A stretch of 64,000 bases of DNA from Micromonospora sp. WMMD1082 (GTDB lineage Bacteria > Actinomycetota > Actinomycetes > Mycobacteriales > Micromonosporaceae), in contig NZ_JARUBM010000002.1 of assembly GCF_029626175.1 (NCBI RefSeq), positions 4,667,001 through 4,731,000 on the forward strand. Direction: 5' to 3'. The translations under genes were made by a program, and so were the position numbers. This document shows, one piece after another, positions 18,716 through 27,399 of this stretch (position 1 is the first letter of the stretch; each line of letters starts with the position of its first letter). Below the pieces are notes generated by a model, which was not told the origin of the DNA, ran no database searches, and worked only from the letters and a program-made list of their open reading frames with translations.

Positions 18716-18753
18716 GCGAGCCGGTCCATCCCGCGCGGGGTGGGCCGGCTCGC
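18716..18753 (+). terminator. hairpin after DUF4142 gene
   Basis: GCGAGCCGG (18716-18724) pairs with CCGGCTCGC (18745-18753), with an inner imperfect stem CCATCCC/GGGGTGG. It lies between convergent genes and may act in both directions. Confidence 0.65.
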
Positions 18754-18800
18754 GTGGTGGGCGGCCCCGCCGGGGAGCCGGTGACTTGGCGCGGTCGCGC

Positions 18801-19088
18801 CTAGTCCGTGCTGCCCAGCCCGATCGCGAAGGCCTCCTCCAGGTCGTGCCGGGAGTACGCGCGGAAGGCGATGTGCGACTCCGTGTTGAGCACGCCCGAG
18901 ACCTTCGAGATGCTGCCCGCGATCACCTGCGCGATCTCGTCGAACTCGCGGACCCGGACCATGGCGATCAGGTCGACGTGCCCGGCCACCGAGTAGACCT
19001 CGCTCACCCCGGGCAGGTTGGCCAGCGTCTCGGCCACCTCGGGAATCGAGTCGGTGGCGCAGTCGATCAGCACGATCGCGGTGATCAC
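18801..19088 (-). CDS. Lrp/AsnC-type RAM ligand-binding domain protein
   Basis: A 95-residue protein comprising only the effector-binding RAM domain of Lrp/AsnC regulators, with no DNA-binding helix-turn-helix. The typical start ITAIVLIDCATDSIPEVAETLA and the segment VAGHVDLIAMVRV are recognisable. Such single-domain proteins may bind amino acids and modulate partner regulators. The GTG start has GGAGAG upstream. Partner and ligand are unknown. Confidence 0.85.
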   Translation of the reverse strand: MITAIVLIDCATDSIPEVAETLANLPGVSEVYSVAGHVDLIAMVRVREFDEIAQVIAGSISKVSGVLNTESHIAFRAYSRHDLEEAFAIGLGSTD

Positions 19089-19143
19089 GGGAGGGCTCTC
19101 CGTTCGTCGGCGTCGCCGCCCATGCTAAGGCCTGCCCACGGGT

Positions 19144-20031
19144 TCAGGACGCCGGGACGGTCAGGTCGGCGCCGGCACGGATCACGTCGCGCAGGTGTTC
19201 GCTGGTGTCGACCGTGGCGCCCGGCCAGACCACGCTGCGGGTGAGCGCCCCCCGCACGGTGGCGCCCGCACCGACGACGGACCGGTGGCAGCGGCCGGTG
19301 ACCCTGGCCGCCGGGTCGATCAGGCAGCCGTCGCCGGCCGCGTGCAGGTTCGCGGCGAGGTAGTCGGCCGGGGTGCCGGTGTCGATGAAGGTGCCCGGGT
19401 AGCCGACCACGCTCAGCCGGCCGGCGGCCTCGGCCGGGCGCCACAATGCGCGTACCAGGTCGCCGAAGACCGGGGGAAGGTCGCGGACGAGGGACCAGGG
19501 GAGCAGGGAGAAACCGGTGAAGACGTGCCCGTCGAAGGTGCCCGGCGCACCCGGGTCGGCGGCCGGCTGGCCGAGCAGGCGTACCGTCTCGCCGTCCCAC
19601 CCGTCCAGCAGCGCGGCGATGTCCGGCCCGGGCGGCCGCGCCGGGTCGGCAAGGTACGCGTCGGCGTTACCGACCAGCACCCCCCGCCCGGCGATCCAGT
19701 CCCGCAGCTTCCCCACCCCGCCCGCGGTGCCGAGCGGGCTGCCCGGTTCCACCGAGAGATGGGCCCGGTCACCCACCCGCTCGACGACCTGGTCCCCGAG
19801 ATAGCAGGCGTTCACCGCGACCGTCGCCGGCCCGGCCAGGCCCAGACCGGCGAGCCGGGCCAGCGCCCGGTCCAGCAGCGGCACGTTGCCCACCGGGCAG
19901 AGCGCCTTGGGCACCCGCTCGGTCAGCGGGCGCAGCCGGGTGCCCTCGCCGGCGGCGAGCACCACCGCGCAGAGCGCGCCGCCGGCCGGCGGCGCCGGCC
20001 GGCGGTCCGCGGGGTCGGCGGGCCCGGTCAC
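19144..20031 (-). CDS. sugar-1-phosphate nucleotidyltransferase-like protein
   Basis: NTP-transferase fold: the nucleotide loop LAAGEGTRLRPLTERVPKAL is near residue 22, followed by GNADAYL and a C-terminal region with left-handed beta-helix-like segments (GATVRGALTRSVVWPGATVD). At 295 residues it is shorter than GlmU or RmlA-type fusions, and is similar to mannose-1-phosphate guanylyltransferase-like proteins of actinobacteria. Substrate is not assigned. The GTG start overlaps the NUDIX gene stop as GTGA, so the two are co-translated. Confidence 0.8.
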   Translation of the reverse strand: MTGPADPADRRPAPPAGGALCAVVLAAGEGTRLRPLTERVPKALCPVGNVPLLDRALARLAGLGLAGPATVAVNACYLGDQVVERVGDRAHLSVEPGSPLGTAGGVGKLRDWIAGRGVLVGNADAYLADPARPPGPDIAALLDGWDGETVRLLGQPAADPGAPGTFDGHVFTGFSLLPWSLVRDLPPVFGDLVRALWRPAEAAGRLSVVGYPGTFIDTGTPADYLAANLHAAGDGCLIDPAARVTGRCHRSVVGAGATVRGALTRSVVWPGATVDTSEHLRDVIRAGADLTVPAS

Positions 20032-20570
20032 GGCGTGCTGTCGGGCAGCGGTGGCGGGAACTGCCCGGCCAGCGGGCCGATGTCGTAGTAGGCCAGTAGG
20101 CGGGCGGTGGGCCAGGTCAGCTTCGGCAGGTCGTCCAACGGATGCCAGGCGGCCTCGAAGACCTCCGCGCCGTCGACGGTCAGCTCGGTGCGCGACGCCG
20201 GCACCTCCACGGTGAAGACCATGTCCACCCAGCCCTTGGCGTGCACGATCGCGTTGGGCACCGCCGGGGTGAGCCGGGTGGGCGGAAGCCGGATGCCCGA
20301 CTCCTCGTGCAGCTCCCGGGCCGCACCCACCGCCGGGTTCTCGCCGCGTTGCAGCAGCCCGGCCGGGAGCGTCCAACCCCGGCCCGGCGGCTGCCGCAGC
20401 AACAGCAGCCGGCCCGCGCCCTCGGCCTCGCTGTCCCGGACCAGAGTGACCGCGCCCACGATGTACTTCGGCACGGCCAGCCGCACCAGCCGGCGCCGGA
20501 CCGGTAGCGGCAGCCGGTAGAAGACCTGGTACGCGACGGCGCGGCCGGTGCGGCGCGAGCGGGGGATCAT
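20028..20570 (-). CDS. NUDIX hydrolase
   Basis: Nucleoside-diphosphate-linked hydrolase of 180 residues. The Nudix box is complete (GLLQRGENPAVGAARELHEESGI, read in pieces: G at start, REL..EE..G core). The N-terminal 40 residues are basic and may contact membrane or nucleic acid. TAGCCT lies 6 nt before the ATG, so the transcript is likely leaderless and begins this two-gene operon with the nucleotidyltransferase. Substrate unknown. Confidence 0.88.
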   Translation of the reverse strand: MIPRSRRTGRAVAYQVFYRLPLPVRRRLVRLAVPKYIVGAVTLVRDSEAEGAGRLLLLRQPPGRGWTLPAGLLQRGENPAVGAARELHEESGIRLPPTRLTPAVPNAIVHAKGWVDMVFTVEVPASRTELTVDGAEVFEAAWHPLDDLPKLTWPTARLLAYYDIGPLAGQFPPPLPDSTP

Positions 20571-20658
20571 GGGTTCAGGCTAGTGGCCCGGCGGCCGACT
20601 CGCGCCTCGGGACCGTGGCCGGGGCGGCCGGCGTCGAGCCGGCGCGCCGGCACCGGGG

Positions 20659-22446
20659 TCACTGCCGGTGGTCGACCAGGTCGATGAGCTGGCGTACCAC
20701 GGTGTCCGGTTCGATCACCCGGTCGAAGACCGCGACCAGCAGGGTCTCCAGATCCGGGTAGCCGAGCTCCTCCGACAGTCGCAGCAGCGGCAGGTCGCTG
20801 GCCAGCCCGCGATTGTGCTGGCGCAGGGCCAGCCCGATCGTGGCCCGACCGAGGCGCACCTTGTCGCTGATCGAGATGCCCGGCTCGCTGTGGTCGGCGA
20901 ACCACCGGTTGATCTGCATCTGCGCGTGCGGCGACTTGACGAAGCCCAGCCACTCGCGACGCGGTCCGCGCGGAGCGACCTCGGCGTCGAGGCCGCTCTC
21001 CTCGTCGGTCTCGGTGAAGATCTCCACCACGTCGCCCTCCTCCAGTTCGGAGGAGAGCGGGACCAGCCGGCCGTTGATCCGTGCCGCGAGGCACCGGTCG
21101 CCCCGGTCGGTGTCGAGCTCGTATGCCAGGTCCACCGGGGTGGCCCCGCCCGGCAGGACGATCTGCCGGCCCTCGGCGACCACCTGGATCTGCGCCTCCG
21201 ACAGGTCGCAGCGCAGCGACTGGAGGAACTGCGCCGGGTCGGCCGCGTCCTGCTCCCAGTCCAGCACGCGGCGCAGCCAGTCGAGCTGCCCGCGGGCCGT
21301 CGCGGACCCGCCGGAGCGGGGGAAGCGGAAGTCGGCGGCGACGCCGTACTCGGCCGCGCGGTGCATCTCCTCGGTGCGGATCAGCACCTCCACGGTGCGG
21401 TTCTTCGGCCCGCAGACGCTGGTGTGCAAGGACCGGTAGAGGTTGTTCTTCGGTGAGGCGATGAAGTCCTTGAACCGGCCGGGGATGGGCCGCCAGAGCC
21501 CGTGGACCGCGCCGAGCGCGGCGTAACAGTCGGTGGCCGGACCGTCCACCACGATGGTGATGCGGGGCAGGTCGTACGGGATGGCGTGGCCGCCGGCCAC
21601 GGTGTCCTTCCAGATCGAGTAGAGGTGCCGGGGTCGGGGGGCCACCTCGGCGTCGACCCGGCCGCGACGCAGCGCCACCTTCGCCTGCGCGACCACGCTG
21701 GCGAGGTAGCTGTCCCAGCCGGGGCGGTCGTGCACGTGCCGGGCGATGCGGGCGTGCTCGGCCGGTTCGAGGTGCAGCAGCACCACGTCGTCCAGCTCCC
21801 GCTTGAGGGTCTGGATGCCCAGCCGGTCGCAGAGCGGCACCAGCACCTCCTGGGTCTTGCGGGCGATCCGCTCGCGGGAGGCGGCCGAGCGTACGCCGAG
21901 GGTGCGCATGTTGTGCAGCCGGTCGGCGAGCTTGATGATCAGCACCCGGACGTCCTTGCCGGCCGCGATGATCATCTTGCGGATGGTCTCCGCCTCGGCG
22001 GCCTGCCCGTAGAACGCCTTGTCGAACTTGGTCACCCCGTCGACCAGGTGCGCCACCTCGTGGTCGAAGTCCTCCGCGAGGGCCTGCAACGTGTAGCGGG
22101 TGTCCTCCACGGTGTCGTGCAGCAGCGCCGCGACCAGGGTGGTGGTGTCCATCCCCAGCTCGGCGCAGATCTGGGCGACCGCCAGCGGGTGGGTGATGTA
22201 CGGCTCCCCGCTCTTGCGGAACTGGCCCCGGTGCATGTTCTCCGCGATGGTGTAGGCCCGCCGCAGCACCGCGGGATCGGCGCCGGTGTGGATGGTGCGG
22301 TGGCTGCGGACCAGGTGGCCGACCGGTTCGGTCTCGGTGGTGGGCCAGGCCAGCAGCGAGCGGAGCCGGCGGGCCAGCGGCAACTCGCCCGGCTGGGTCG
22401 GGAGCGCACCGCCCAGGGCGCCGCCGTGTCCGGCGTCGACGTCCAC
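20659..22446 (-). CDS. RelA/SpoT-family paralog, HD plus altered synthetase plus TGS
   Basis: About 595 residues: HD hydrolase domain (HDTVEDT, KLADRLHNMRTL), a synthetase-like domain, then a TGS domain (VVLPGGATPVDLAYEL), with no ACT/RRM region. Full-length Rel is near 750-790 residues. The HD motifs look intact. The synthetase region departs from consensus: EVLIRT where Rel has EVQIRT, and LYRSLHT where Rel has GYQSLHT, so (p)ppGpp synthesis is doubtful and hydrolysis more likely. The GTG at 22446 is preferred since GAGGGGG lies 8 nt upstream; GTG at 22455 is an alternative. It follows the Cho-like gene. Confidence 0.8.
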   Translation of the reverse strand: MDVDAGHGGALGGALPTQPGELPLARRLRSLLAWPTTETEPVGHLVRSHRTIHTGADPAVLRRAYTIAENMHRGQFRKSGEPYITHPLAVAQICAELGMDTTTLVAALLHDTVEDTRYTLQALAEDFDHEVAHLVDGVTKFDKAFYGQAAEAETIRKMIIAAGKDVRVLIIKLADRLHNMRTLGVRSAASRERIARKTQEVLVPLCDRLGIQTLKRELDDVVLLHLEPAEHARIARHVHDRPGWDSYLASVVAQAKVALRRGRVDAEVAPRPRHLYSIWKDTVAGGHAIPYDLPRITIVVDGPATDCYAALGAVHGLWRPIPGRFKDFIASPKNNLYRSLHTSVCGPKNRTVEVLIRTEEMHRAAEYGVAADFRFPRSGGSATARGQLDWLRRVLDWEQDAADPAQFLQSLRCDLSEAQIQVVAEGRQIVLPGGATPVDLAYELDTDRGDRCLAARINGRLVPLSSELEEGDVVEIFTETDEESGLDAEVAPRGPRREWLGFVKSPHAQMQINRWFADHSEPGISISDKVRLGRATIGLALRQHNRGLASDLPLLRLSEELGYPDLETLLVAVFDRVIEPDTVVRQLIDLVDHRQ

Positions 22447-22557
22447 CTGGGACACCCCCTCACACCTGCGTCACGACCGCCGAGATCCGGCAACCGGGAG
22501 CAGACCCTCGAAACGGGCAGGACTGCACTTCCTTAACAGAGTAAGTGAGTCGACGTA

Positions 22558-22569
22558 GTCCGATCGGAC
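22558..22569. promoter_or_regulatory. 12-bp palindrome upstream of Rel paralog
   Basis: GTCCGATCGGAC is a perfect 12-bp palindrome in the gap between the Cho-like gene and the Rel paralog. A TACTCT hexamer lies about 20 bp downstream on the minus strand. It could be an operator for the Rel paralog. Confidence 0.35.
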
Positions 22570-22575
22570 ACTTGC

Positions 22576-24330
22576 TCATGAGCGTTCGGACCAGAGTTGG
22601 TGGGACGCCGCGCTCTCGGCCTTGGTCAGCAGGTCGCGGAACCGCGCCGCGCCGCCCACCGGGGAGGCCCATCCGGCGGACATCTCGACCAGCCGGGTCT
22701 CCGGTCGCTCCAGCCAGGACAGGATCCGTTCCGACTCCTCCGGGCTGGCCGCGGGGACCGGGCCGTGCCCGGGCGACACCGTCTCGGCGGTGGCCCGGAT
22801 GGCGGCCAACGTCGGTCGAGGATGGACCCCGGGCGGCGAGACCCCGGCCCCGGCCAGCCGGCCGTGCCGCACCAGCGCCAACTCCCAGCCCCCGCCGGCT
22901 GCCGGGTGGGCGGCGGCCACCTCGGCGAGCCCGCTCAACGCGGCGAGCCGCTGCATGCGCACCGCGGCCCGCAGCACCGCCGCGAGGCGGGACCGCAGCA
23001 CCGCGGCCTCCTCGTAACGCTGGCCGGCGGCCAGCGCCTCGATCCGGGCGAGCAGGGCGTCCACCACCGGCTGCGGGTCGCCGGTGGTGGCGGTGGCGAA
23101 CGGCGTGACGGCTCGGGCGTCGTACTCCTCGGGGGTGATCCGGTGCTCGCAGGGCGCCGGGCAGCGACCCAGCTCGGCCAGGGCGCAGGCCGGCGTGACG
23201 GTGCGCAGCGACAGGCGGTGGGTGCACTGGCGCAGCGGCACCGCGTCGTGGAAGCCGGCGGCGGCCAGCTCGGCGGCGCGCCGGGAGGAGAACGGGCCGA
23301 GGAAGGCGCGGTCGCCGGGGGAGATCTCCCGGACCACCGACAGCCGGGGGTACGGCCCGTCGGTCAGCTTCAGCCAGACCACCCGCTCCGGGAACTTCGA
23401 CCGCCGGTTGTACGGCGGCGCGTGCGCCCCGATCAGCCGCAGCTCGCGGACCTCGGCCTCCAGCGAGTGCGCGCACTCCACCGCCTCGACCCGCTCGGCG
23501 GCGGCCAGCATCTCCGAGATCCGGGCGCGCTTCTCCGCCGCGGTGAAGTAGCTGCGTACCCGGGTGGCGATGTCCCGGGAGGTGCCGACGTAGAGCGGCC
23601 GGTCATCCGCGGCGCGGAAGATGTAGACCCCCGGCGCCTTCGGCAGGCCCTCGGCGAGGTGCCGCTTGCGGCGCTGGGTCGGGGTGACCGCGCGGGCGAA
23701 CTCGATGGCGTCGCCGATGGTGTCGACCCGGTGCCCGCCGAGCCGGCCGATGAGCCCGTGCAGCACGTCGACGGTCGCCCGGGCATCGTCCAGCGCCCGG
23801 TGGGTCGGTTGGGTGGCCGCCCGGAAGTAGGCGGCGAGGGTGCCCAGCTTGCGGTTGGGCACCTCGTCGCGCAGCAGCACCCGGCGGGCCAGCGCGGCGG
23901 TGTCCAGCACCCGCGGGTTCGGCCAGCGATAGCCGTGCTTCGCGCAGGCGGCCTTGAGGAAACCGACATCGTAGGGCGCGTTGTGGGCGACCAGCACGGC
24001 GTCCGAGACGAACTCCAGGAAGCTCGGCAGCACCTGCTCGACCGGCGGCGCCGGCAGCAGCATGGCCTGGGTGATGCCGGTCAGCACGGTGATGAAGGGC
24101 GGGATCGGCACCCCGGGGTTGACCAGGGTGGCCAGCACCCCCAACTCCTCACCACCGCGCACCTTGACCGCGCCGATCTCGGTGATGCCGCCGCCGTCGG
24201 GTGCCCCACCGGTCGTCTCCAGGTCGACCACCACGAACGTCGTCGCGTACAGCGGCAGCGCCGGGTCGACGCCGCCGGTGGTCGGGTCGAGGCCGGCCAG
24301 CGCCGGCTGCAGGTACTCCTGTTGTGCCAT
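22576..24330 (-). CDS. DEDDh exonuclease fused to Cho/UvrC-like GIY-YIG nuclease
   Basis: 584-residue repair nuclease. Residues about 30-200 are a DEDDh exonuclease (VVVDLETTG, AHNAPYDVGF, HRALDDARATVDVLHGLI). Residues about 225-330 hold a GIY-YIG domain (PGVYIFRAADDRPLYVGTSRDI, RVRSYF), followed by a UvrC/UVR-like region. The likely orthologue is M. tuberculosis Rv2191, a Cho homologue fused to an epsilon-like exonuclease. TAGCCT is 8 nt before the ATG, again leaderless. It is divergent from the NYN-domain gene across 128 bp. Confidence 0.9.
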   Translation of the reverse strand: MAQQEYLQPALAGLDPTTGGVDPALPLYATTFVVVDLETTGGAPDGGGITEIGAVKVRGGEELGVLATLVNPGVPIPPFITVLTGITQAMLLPAPPVEQVLPSFLEFVSDAVLVAHNAPYDVGFLKAACAKHGYRWPNPRVLDTAALARRVLLRDEVPNRKLGTLAAYFRAATQPTHRALDDARATVDVLHGLIGRLGGHRVDTIGDAIEFARAVTPTQRRKRHLAEGLPKAPGVYIFRAADDRPLYVGTSRDIATRVRSYFTAAEKRARISEMLAAAERVEAVECAHSLEAEVRELRLIGAHAPPYNRRSKFPERVVWLKLTDGPYPRLSVVREISPGDRAFLGPFSSRRAAELAAAGFHDAVPLRQCTHRLSLRTVTPACALAELGRCPAPCEHRITPEEYDARAVTPFATATTGDPQPVVDALLARIEALAAGQRYEEAAVLRSRLAAVLRAAVRMQRLAALSGLAEVAAAHPAAGGGWELALVRHGRLAGAGVSPPGVHPRPTLAAIRATAETVSPGHGPVPAASPEESERILSWLERPETRLVEMSAGWASPVGGAARFRDLLTKAESAASHQLWSERS

Positions 24331-24396
24331 CGCGGGGCAGGCTAGCCGTCCGGTCCGACACTCCGGCCCCAGCGGCCCCAGGCGTCACCACCGGTC

Positions 24397-24402
24397 TAGG
24401 AT
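24397..24402 (+). promoter_or_regulatory. -10 element for NYN-domain gene
   Basis: TAGGAT, 56 nt before the ATG at 24459, is a standard actinobacterial -10 hexamer. It lies in the 128-bp divergent gap opposite the leaderless promoter of the Cho-like gene (TAGCCT on the minus strand, 24344-24339). Confidence 0.45.
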
Positions 24403-24458
24403 GAGAGATCGGCTCACTCACCAGGCGGTGGGCCCGGTCGCGGTGGGAGACTTGCCAC

Positions 24459-25910
24459 ATGCCCCTCACCGAGCCGCACGACGACAACCTCCCGCAGGAG
24501 GAGCAGGTCGTCGAGGTGCCGGCCGCCGGTGACGGGCCCACCGGTGACCCCGTGGCGGGCACCGACCCGGCGGAGTCGGTCGAGTCCGAGTCGGGTTCGG
24601 CCGAGCCGGAGCCGACCCTGCCCGAGCCGGTCCGGCAGCGGATCGTCTCGCTCACCGCCGCCGTGCTGCCCGGTCTGCCCGGAGACGAGGTCCCCGTGCC
24701 ACTGCGCCGGGTCGCCAAGTTCGCCCCCAACCGGCGTGCCCGGCTCGGCGCACCGGCGATCGCCGCCCAGCTCGCCGCCGACCCGTTGTTCCGGCAGCGG
24801 GTCACCGCCCGGGTCCTGGCCGACGCCGGCGACCTGGGCGCCGCCGTGGTCGAGGGGACCGCTCCCGCCGCCGCCGACCCGGTCGAAGTGGCGGCCCTGG
24901 CCTACCTGGCCCGGCCGCGCGGCTGGCGGGAGTTGATCGACGCCAGCGGGGCGGCGGTACGCGCCGAGGCGGACACCGCCGTGGTGGCCGAGCTGGTCCG
25001 CCAGGCCGAGCAGCGGACCAACCGCGCCGAGCACGACCGGGCGGTGGCCCGGGTCGAGGCCGACAAGCTGCGCGACGAACTGGCCCGGGTGCGCGAGGAG
25101 CTGGGCCAGCTGCGCGAGGAGGCCCGGCAGCTCGCCCGTACGCTGCGGGAGAGCCAGGCCCGGGAACGCCGGGCGAGCGAGCTGCTGGCCACCGAGCGGG
25201 GCCGGGCCGCGCGGGCCGCCGCCGACGCGGACGCCGAGCTGCGCCGGGCCCGGGCCCGGCTGGCCGAGGCGGAGGCGGCCGCCGGAGTGGCCCGGAGCAG
25301 CGCCAAGGAGGCCCGTTCGGTCGACGACGCGCGGCTGTGGCTGCTGCTGGAGACCATCGGCCAGGCCGCCCTCGGGTTGCGCCGGGAGCTGGCGCTGGAT
25401 CCGGTCGACAAGCTGCCCGCCGACTTCGTCGCGGACTCCTTCGCCGACTCCTCGGCGGCCATCCCGGTCGGCGCCGCCGCCCGCGCCCAGGACACCGACG
25501 ACCCGGGCCGACTGGACCAGCTGCTCGCCCTGCCCCGGGCACACCTCGTGGTCGACGGCTACAACGTGACCAAGCGGGGCTTCGGCGAGATGTCGCTGGA
25601 GCACCAGCGCAAGCGCCTGATCACCGGCCTCGGCGGGATCGCCGCGCAGACCGGTGACGAGGTCACCGTCGTCTTCGACGGGGCGGAACGGATGCACGGG
25701 CTGCCACCCACCCCGCGCGGCGTGCGGGTGCTGTTCTCCCGCAAGGGTGAGACCGCCGACGAGCTGATCCGCCGGCTGGTCCGCGCCGAACCGCCGGGTC
25801 GCCCGGTGGTGGTGGTCTCCTCCGACCGCGAGGTCGCCGACGGGGTACGCCGGCACGGCGCCTACCCGCTGGGCGCGGACTCGCTGCTGCGGCGGCTGTC
25901 CCGCTCCTGA
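24459..25910 (+). CDS. NYN-domain (YacP/Rae1-type) RNA-binding nuclease-like protein
   Basis: 483 residues in three parts: an acidic N-terminal tail, a helical middle with a long coiled coil (about 170-280, heptads rich in Arg, Glu and Ala), and a C-terminal NYN/PIN-like domain (about 355-483). The NYN domain begins HLVVDGYNVTKRGF with the conserved Asp-Gly-Tyr-Asn, and has VTVVFDGAERMHG and VVVVSSDREVADG, as in ribosome-dependent mRNA nuclease Rae1/YacP. Catalytic Asp positions appear preserved. The coiled coil suggests oligomerisation. Role in mRNA or tRNA decay is inferred. Confidence 0.82.
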   Translation: MPLTEPHDDNLPQEEQVVEVPAAGDGPTGDPVAGTDPAESVESESGSAEPEPTLPEPVRQRIVSLTAAVLPGLPGDEVPVPLRRVAKFAPNRRARLGAPAIAAQLAADPLFRQRVTARVLADAGDLGAAVVEGTAPAAADPVEVAALAYLARPRGWRELIDASGAAVRAEADTAVVAELVRQAEQRTNRAEHDRAVARVEADKLRDELARVREELGQLREEARQLARTLRESQARERRASELLATERGRAARAAADADAELRRARARLAEAEAAAGVARSSAKEARSVDDARLWLLLETIGQAALGLRRELALDPVDKLPADFVADSFADSSAAIPVGAAARAQDTDDPGRLDQLLALPRAHLVVDGYNVTKRGFGEMSLEHQRKRLITGLGGIAAQTGDEVTVVFDGAERMHGLPPTPRGVRVLFSRKGETADELIRRLVRAEPPGRPVVVVSSDREVADGVRRHGAYPLGADSLLRRLSRS

Positions 25911-26013
25911 TCGACCCGGTCCGATCCGCACGTTCGATCGGGGGCGGCGGGCCTCGACCCCGGACGGCGACCCGGTCTGATCGACTCGCGCGGGGCGCGG
26001 GCGCGGCGGGCAA

Positions 26014-26051
26014 TAGGATGGGCGCCCATGGCGACAGGAGCGGCGGTATGA
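26014..26051 (+). promoter_or_regulatory. leaderless promoter and 7-codon uORF upstream of M48 gene
   Basis: TAGGAT at 26014-26019 lies 8 nt before ATG 26028, which opens a 7-codon ORF ending TGA 26049-26051. Its last codons contain GGAG (26036-26039), placed 8 nt before the next ATG at 26048, and its TGA overlaps that ATG as ATGA. This is the geometry of a translated leader feeding a downstream ORF. Confidence 0.45.
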
Positions 26052-26146
26052 GGCGCACAGCGGACGACGGGTCCGACCCCGGTCGCTGCGGCGGCCGATC
26101 GCCGCGGCGGGACGGGATGGCGCGGCGGGACGGGGTGGCGCGGTGA
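26048..26146 (+). CDS. small 32-residue ORF coupled to M48 protease gene
   Basis: A 32-codon ORF starting MRRTADDG and ending in two near-identical RRDG(M/V)AR units encoded by an 18-bp direct repeat (26104-26139). It has its own GGAG site and its stop overlaps the protease GTG as GTGA. The peptide is very basic and has no recognisable family. It may be a translational-coupling leader or a chance ORF. Confidence 0.35.
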   Translation: MRRTADDGSDPGRCGGRSPRRDGMARRDGVAR

Positions 26147-27399
26147 GCCCGCGCGGCTGGGCGCTGCTCACTCTGGCCGGCCTGGGCGTCGCACTGGTCC
26201 TGGCCGCGCTGGTGCTGATCCCGTGGCACCGCCCGCCGGCGCCCCGGGCCGACCAGCTCGCCGCCCTGCGCGATCTCCCCACCGAGCAGGTGGAACGGGC
26301 CCGGCAGTTCCGCTCCGCGCTCCGCCCCGGCGGCTGGGCGGCGCTCGGTGTCGGGCTGCTGGTGGCGCTGGCGCTCGGGTTGACCCCGCTGGGCAGTCGC
26401 CTGGTCGAGCTGGGCGGGCGCCCCTTCGGCGGCCACTGGATCGCGCAGGCGATCGTCGGCGGGCTGGCCGTGGTGCTGGTCGCCGACCTGGTGACGCTGC
26501 CGTTCTCCGCGTGGCGGCACAGCGTGCTCACCCGCTACGGGCTGGCCACCAACGGCTGGAGCGGCTGGGCGGTGGACCTGCTCAAGTCGTACGCGGTCAG
26601 CGCCGTCATCGGCGCGGTGGCGCTGCTCGGCTTCTACACCGTCGTCCGGCTCGCCCCCCGCTGGTGGTGGGCGGTCGGCGCGGTCGGTGCGGCGACCCTG
26701 GTGGTGCTGCTCTCCTTCGTGCTGCCGGTGCTGGTCGAGCCGGTCTTCAACCGGTTCAGCCCGATGGAACCGGGTCCGCTGCGCACCCAGCTGATGGAGT
26801 TGGCCGAACGCGACGGCGTGCCGGTACGCGACGTGCTGGTCGCCGACGCGTCCCGGCGTACCCGGGCGGTCAACGCCTACGTCTCCGGGCTGGGACCGAC
26901 CCGCCGGGTGGTGGTCTACGACAACCTGCTGCGCGAGGCGACGCCCGCCGAGGTGACCGCGGTCGTGGCGCACGAACTCGGCCATGCCAAGGACCGGGAC
27001 GTGCCGGTCGGCACGCTCACCGGTGCGCTGGGCGCGGCGGCCGCCGTGGTGGCGCTCTACCTGATCGGCTCCTGGCCGCCGCTGCTGCGCCTGGCCGGCG
27101 TCGACTCGGTCGCCCAGCCTCGGGCGTTCCCGCTGCTGCTCGCCCTGGTCACGGTGGCCGGGCTGGTCTTCGCTCCGGTGCAGGCGTTGATGTCGCGGCG
27201 GGTCGAGGCCCGGGCCGACGCGCACGCGCTGGCGCTGACCGGCGACCCGGTGGCGTACGAGTCGATGCAGCGGCGGCTCTCCGCGGTCAACCTCGCCGAC
27301 CCCGACCCGCCCCGCTGGGAGTACCTCTACTCCGCGTCGCACCCGTCCACCGTGGAGCGGATCGCCGCCGCTCGCGCGTACGCCAGGAAGGCCGGCTGA
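26143..27399 (+). CDS. M48 family integral membrane metalloprotease (Ste24/CaaX-type)
   Basis: Zinc protease of 418 residues. An N-terminal helix and four to five further membrane segments surround the HELGH motif at 277-281 (AVVAHELGHAKDRD); the downstream Glu ligand is likely in the SRRVEARADAHAL segment. This layout matches Ste24/CaaX protease 1. The GTG start overlaps a 32-codon ORF. The stop overlaps the glycosyltransferase ATG as TGATG. Substrates are unknown. Confidence 0.9.
   Translation: MSPRGWALLTLAGLGVALVLAALVLIPWHRPPAPRADQLAALRDLPTEQVERARQFRSALRPGGWAALGVGLLVALALGLTPLGSRLVELGGRPFGGHWIAQAIVGGLAVVLVADLVTLPFSAWRHSVLTRYGLATNGWSGWAVDLLKSYAVSAVIGAVALLGFYTVVRLAPRWWWAVGAVGAATLVVLLSFVLPVLVEPVFNRFSPMEPGPLRTQLMELAERDGVPVRDVLVADASRRTRAVNAYVSGLGPTRRVVVYDNLLREATPAEVTAVVAHELGHAKDRDVPVGTLTGALGAAAAVVALYLIGSWPPLLRLAGVDSVAQPRAFPLLLALVTVAGLVFAPVQALMSRRVEARADAHALALTGDPVAYESMQRRLSAVNLADPDPPRWEYLYSASHPSTVERIAAARAYARKAG

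Noticed and set aside
22597..24345. A 582-codon plus-strand open frame over the Cho-like gene
   Set aside because: No domain; antisense shadow of the DEDDh/GIY-YIG gene.
24414..26531. A 705-codon minus-strand open frame over the NYN and M48 genes
   Set aside because: No domain or ribosome site; both plus-strand genes have clear family motifs.
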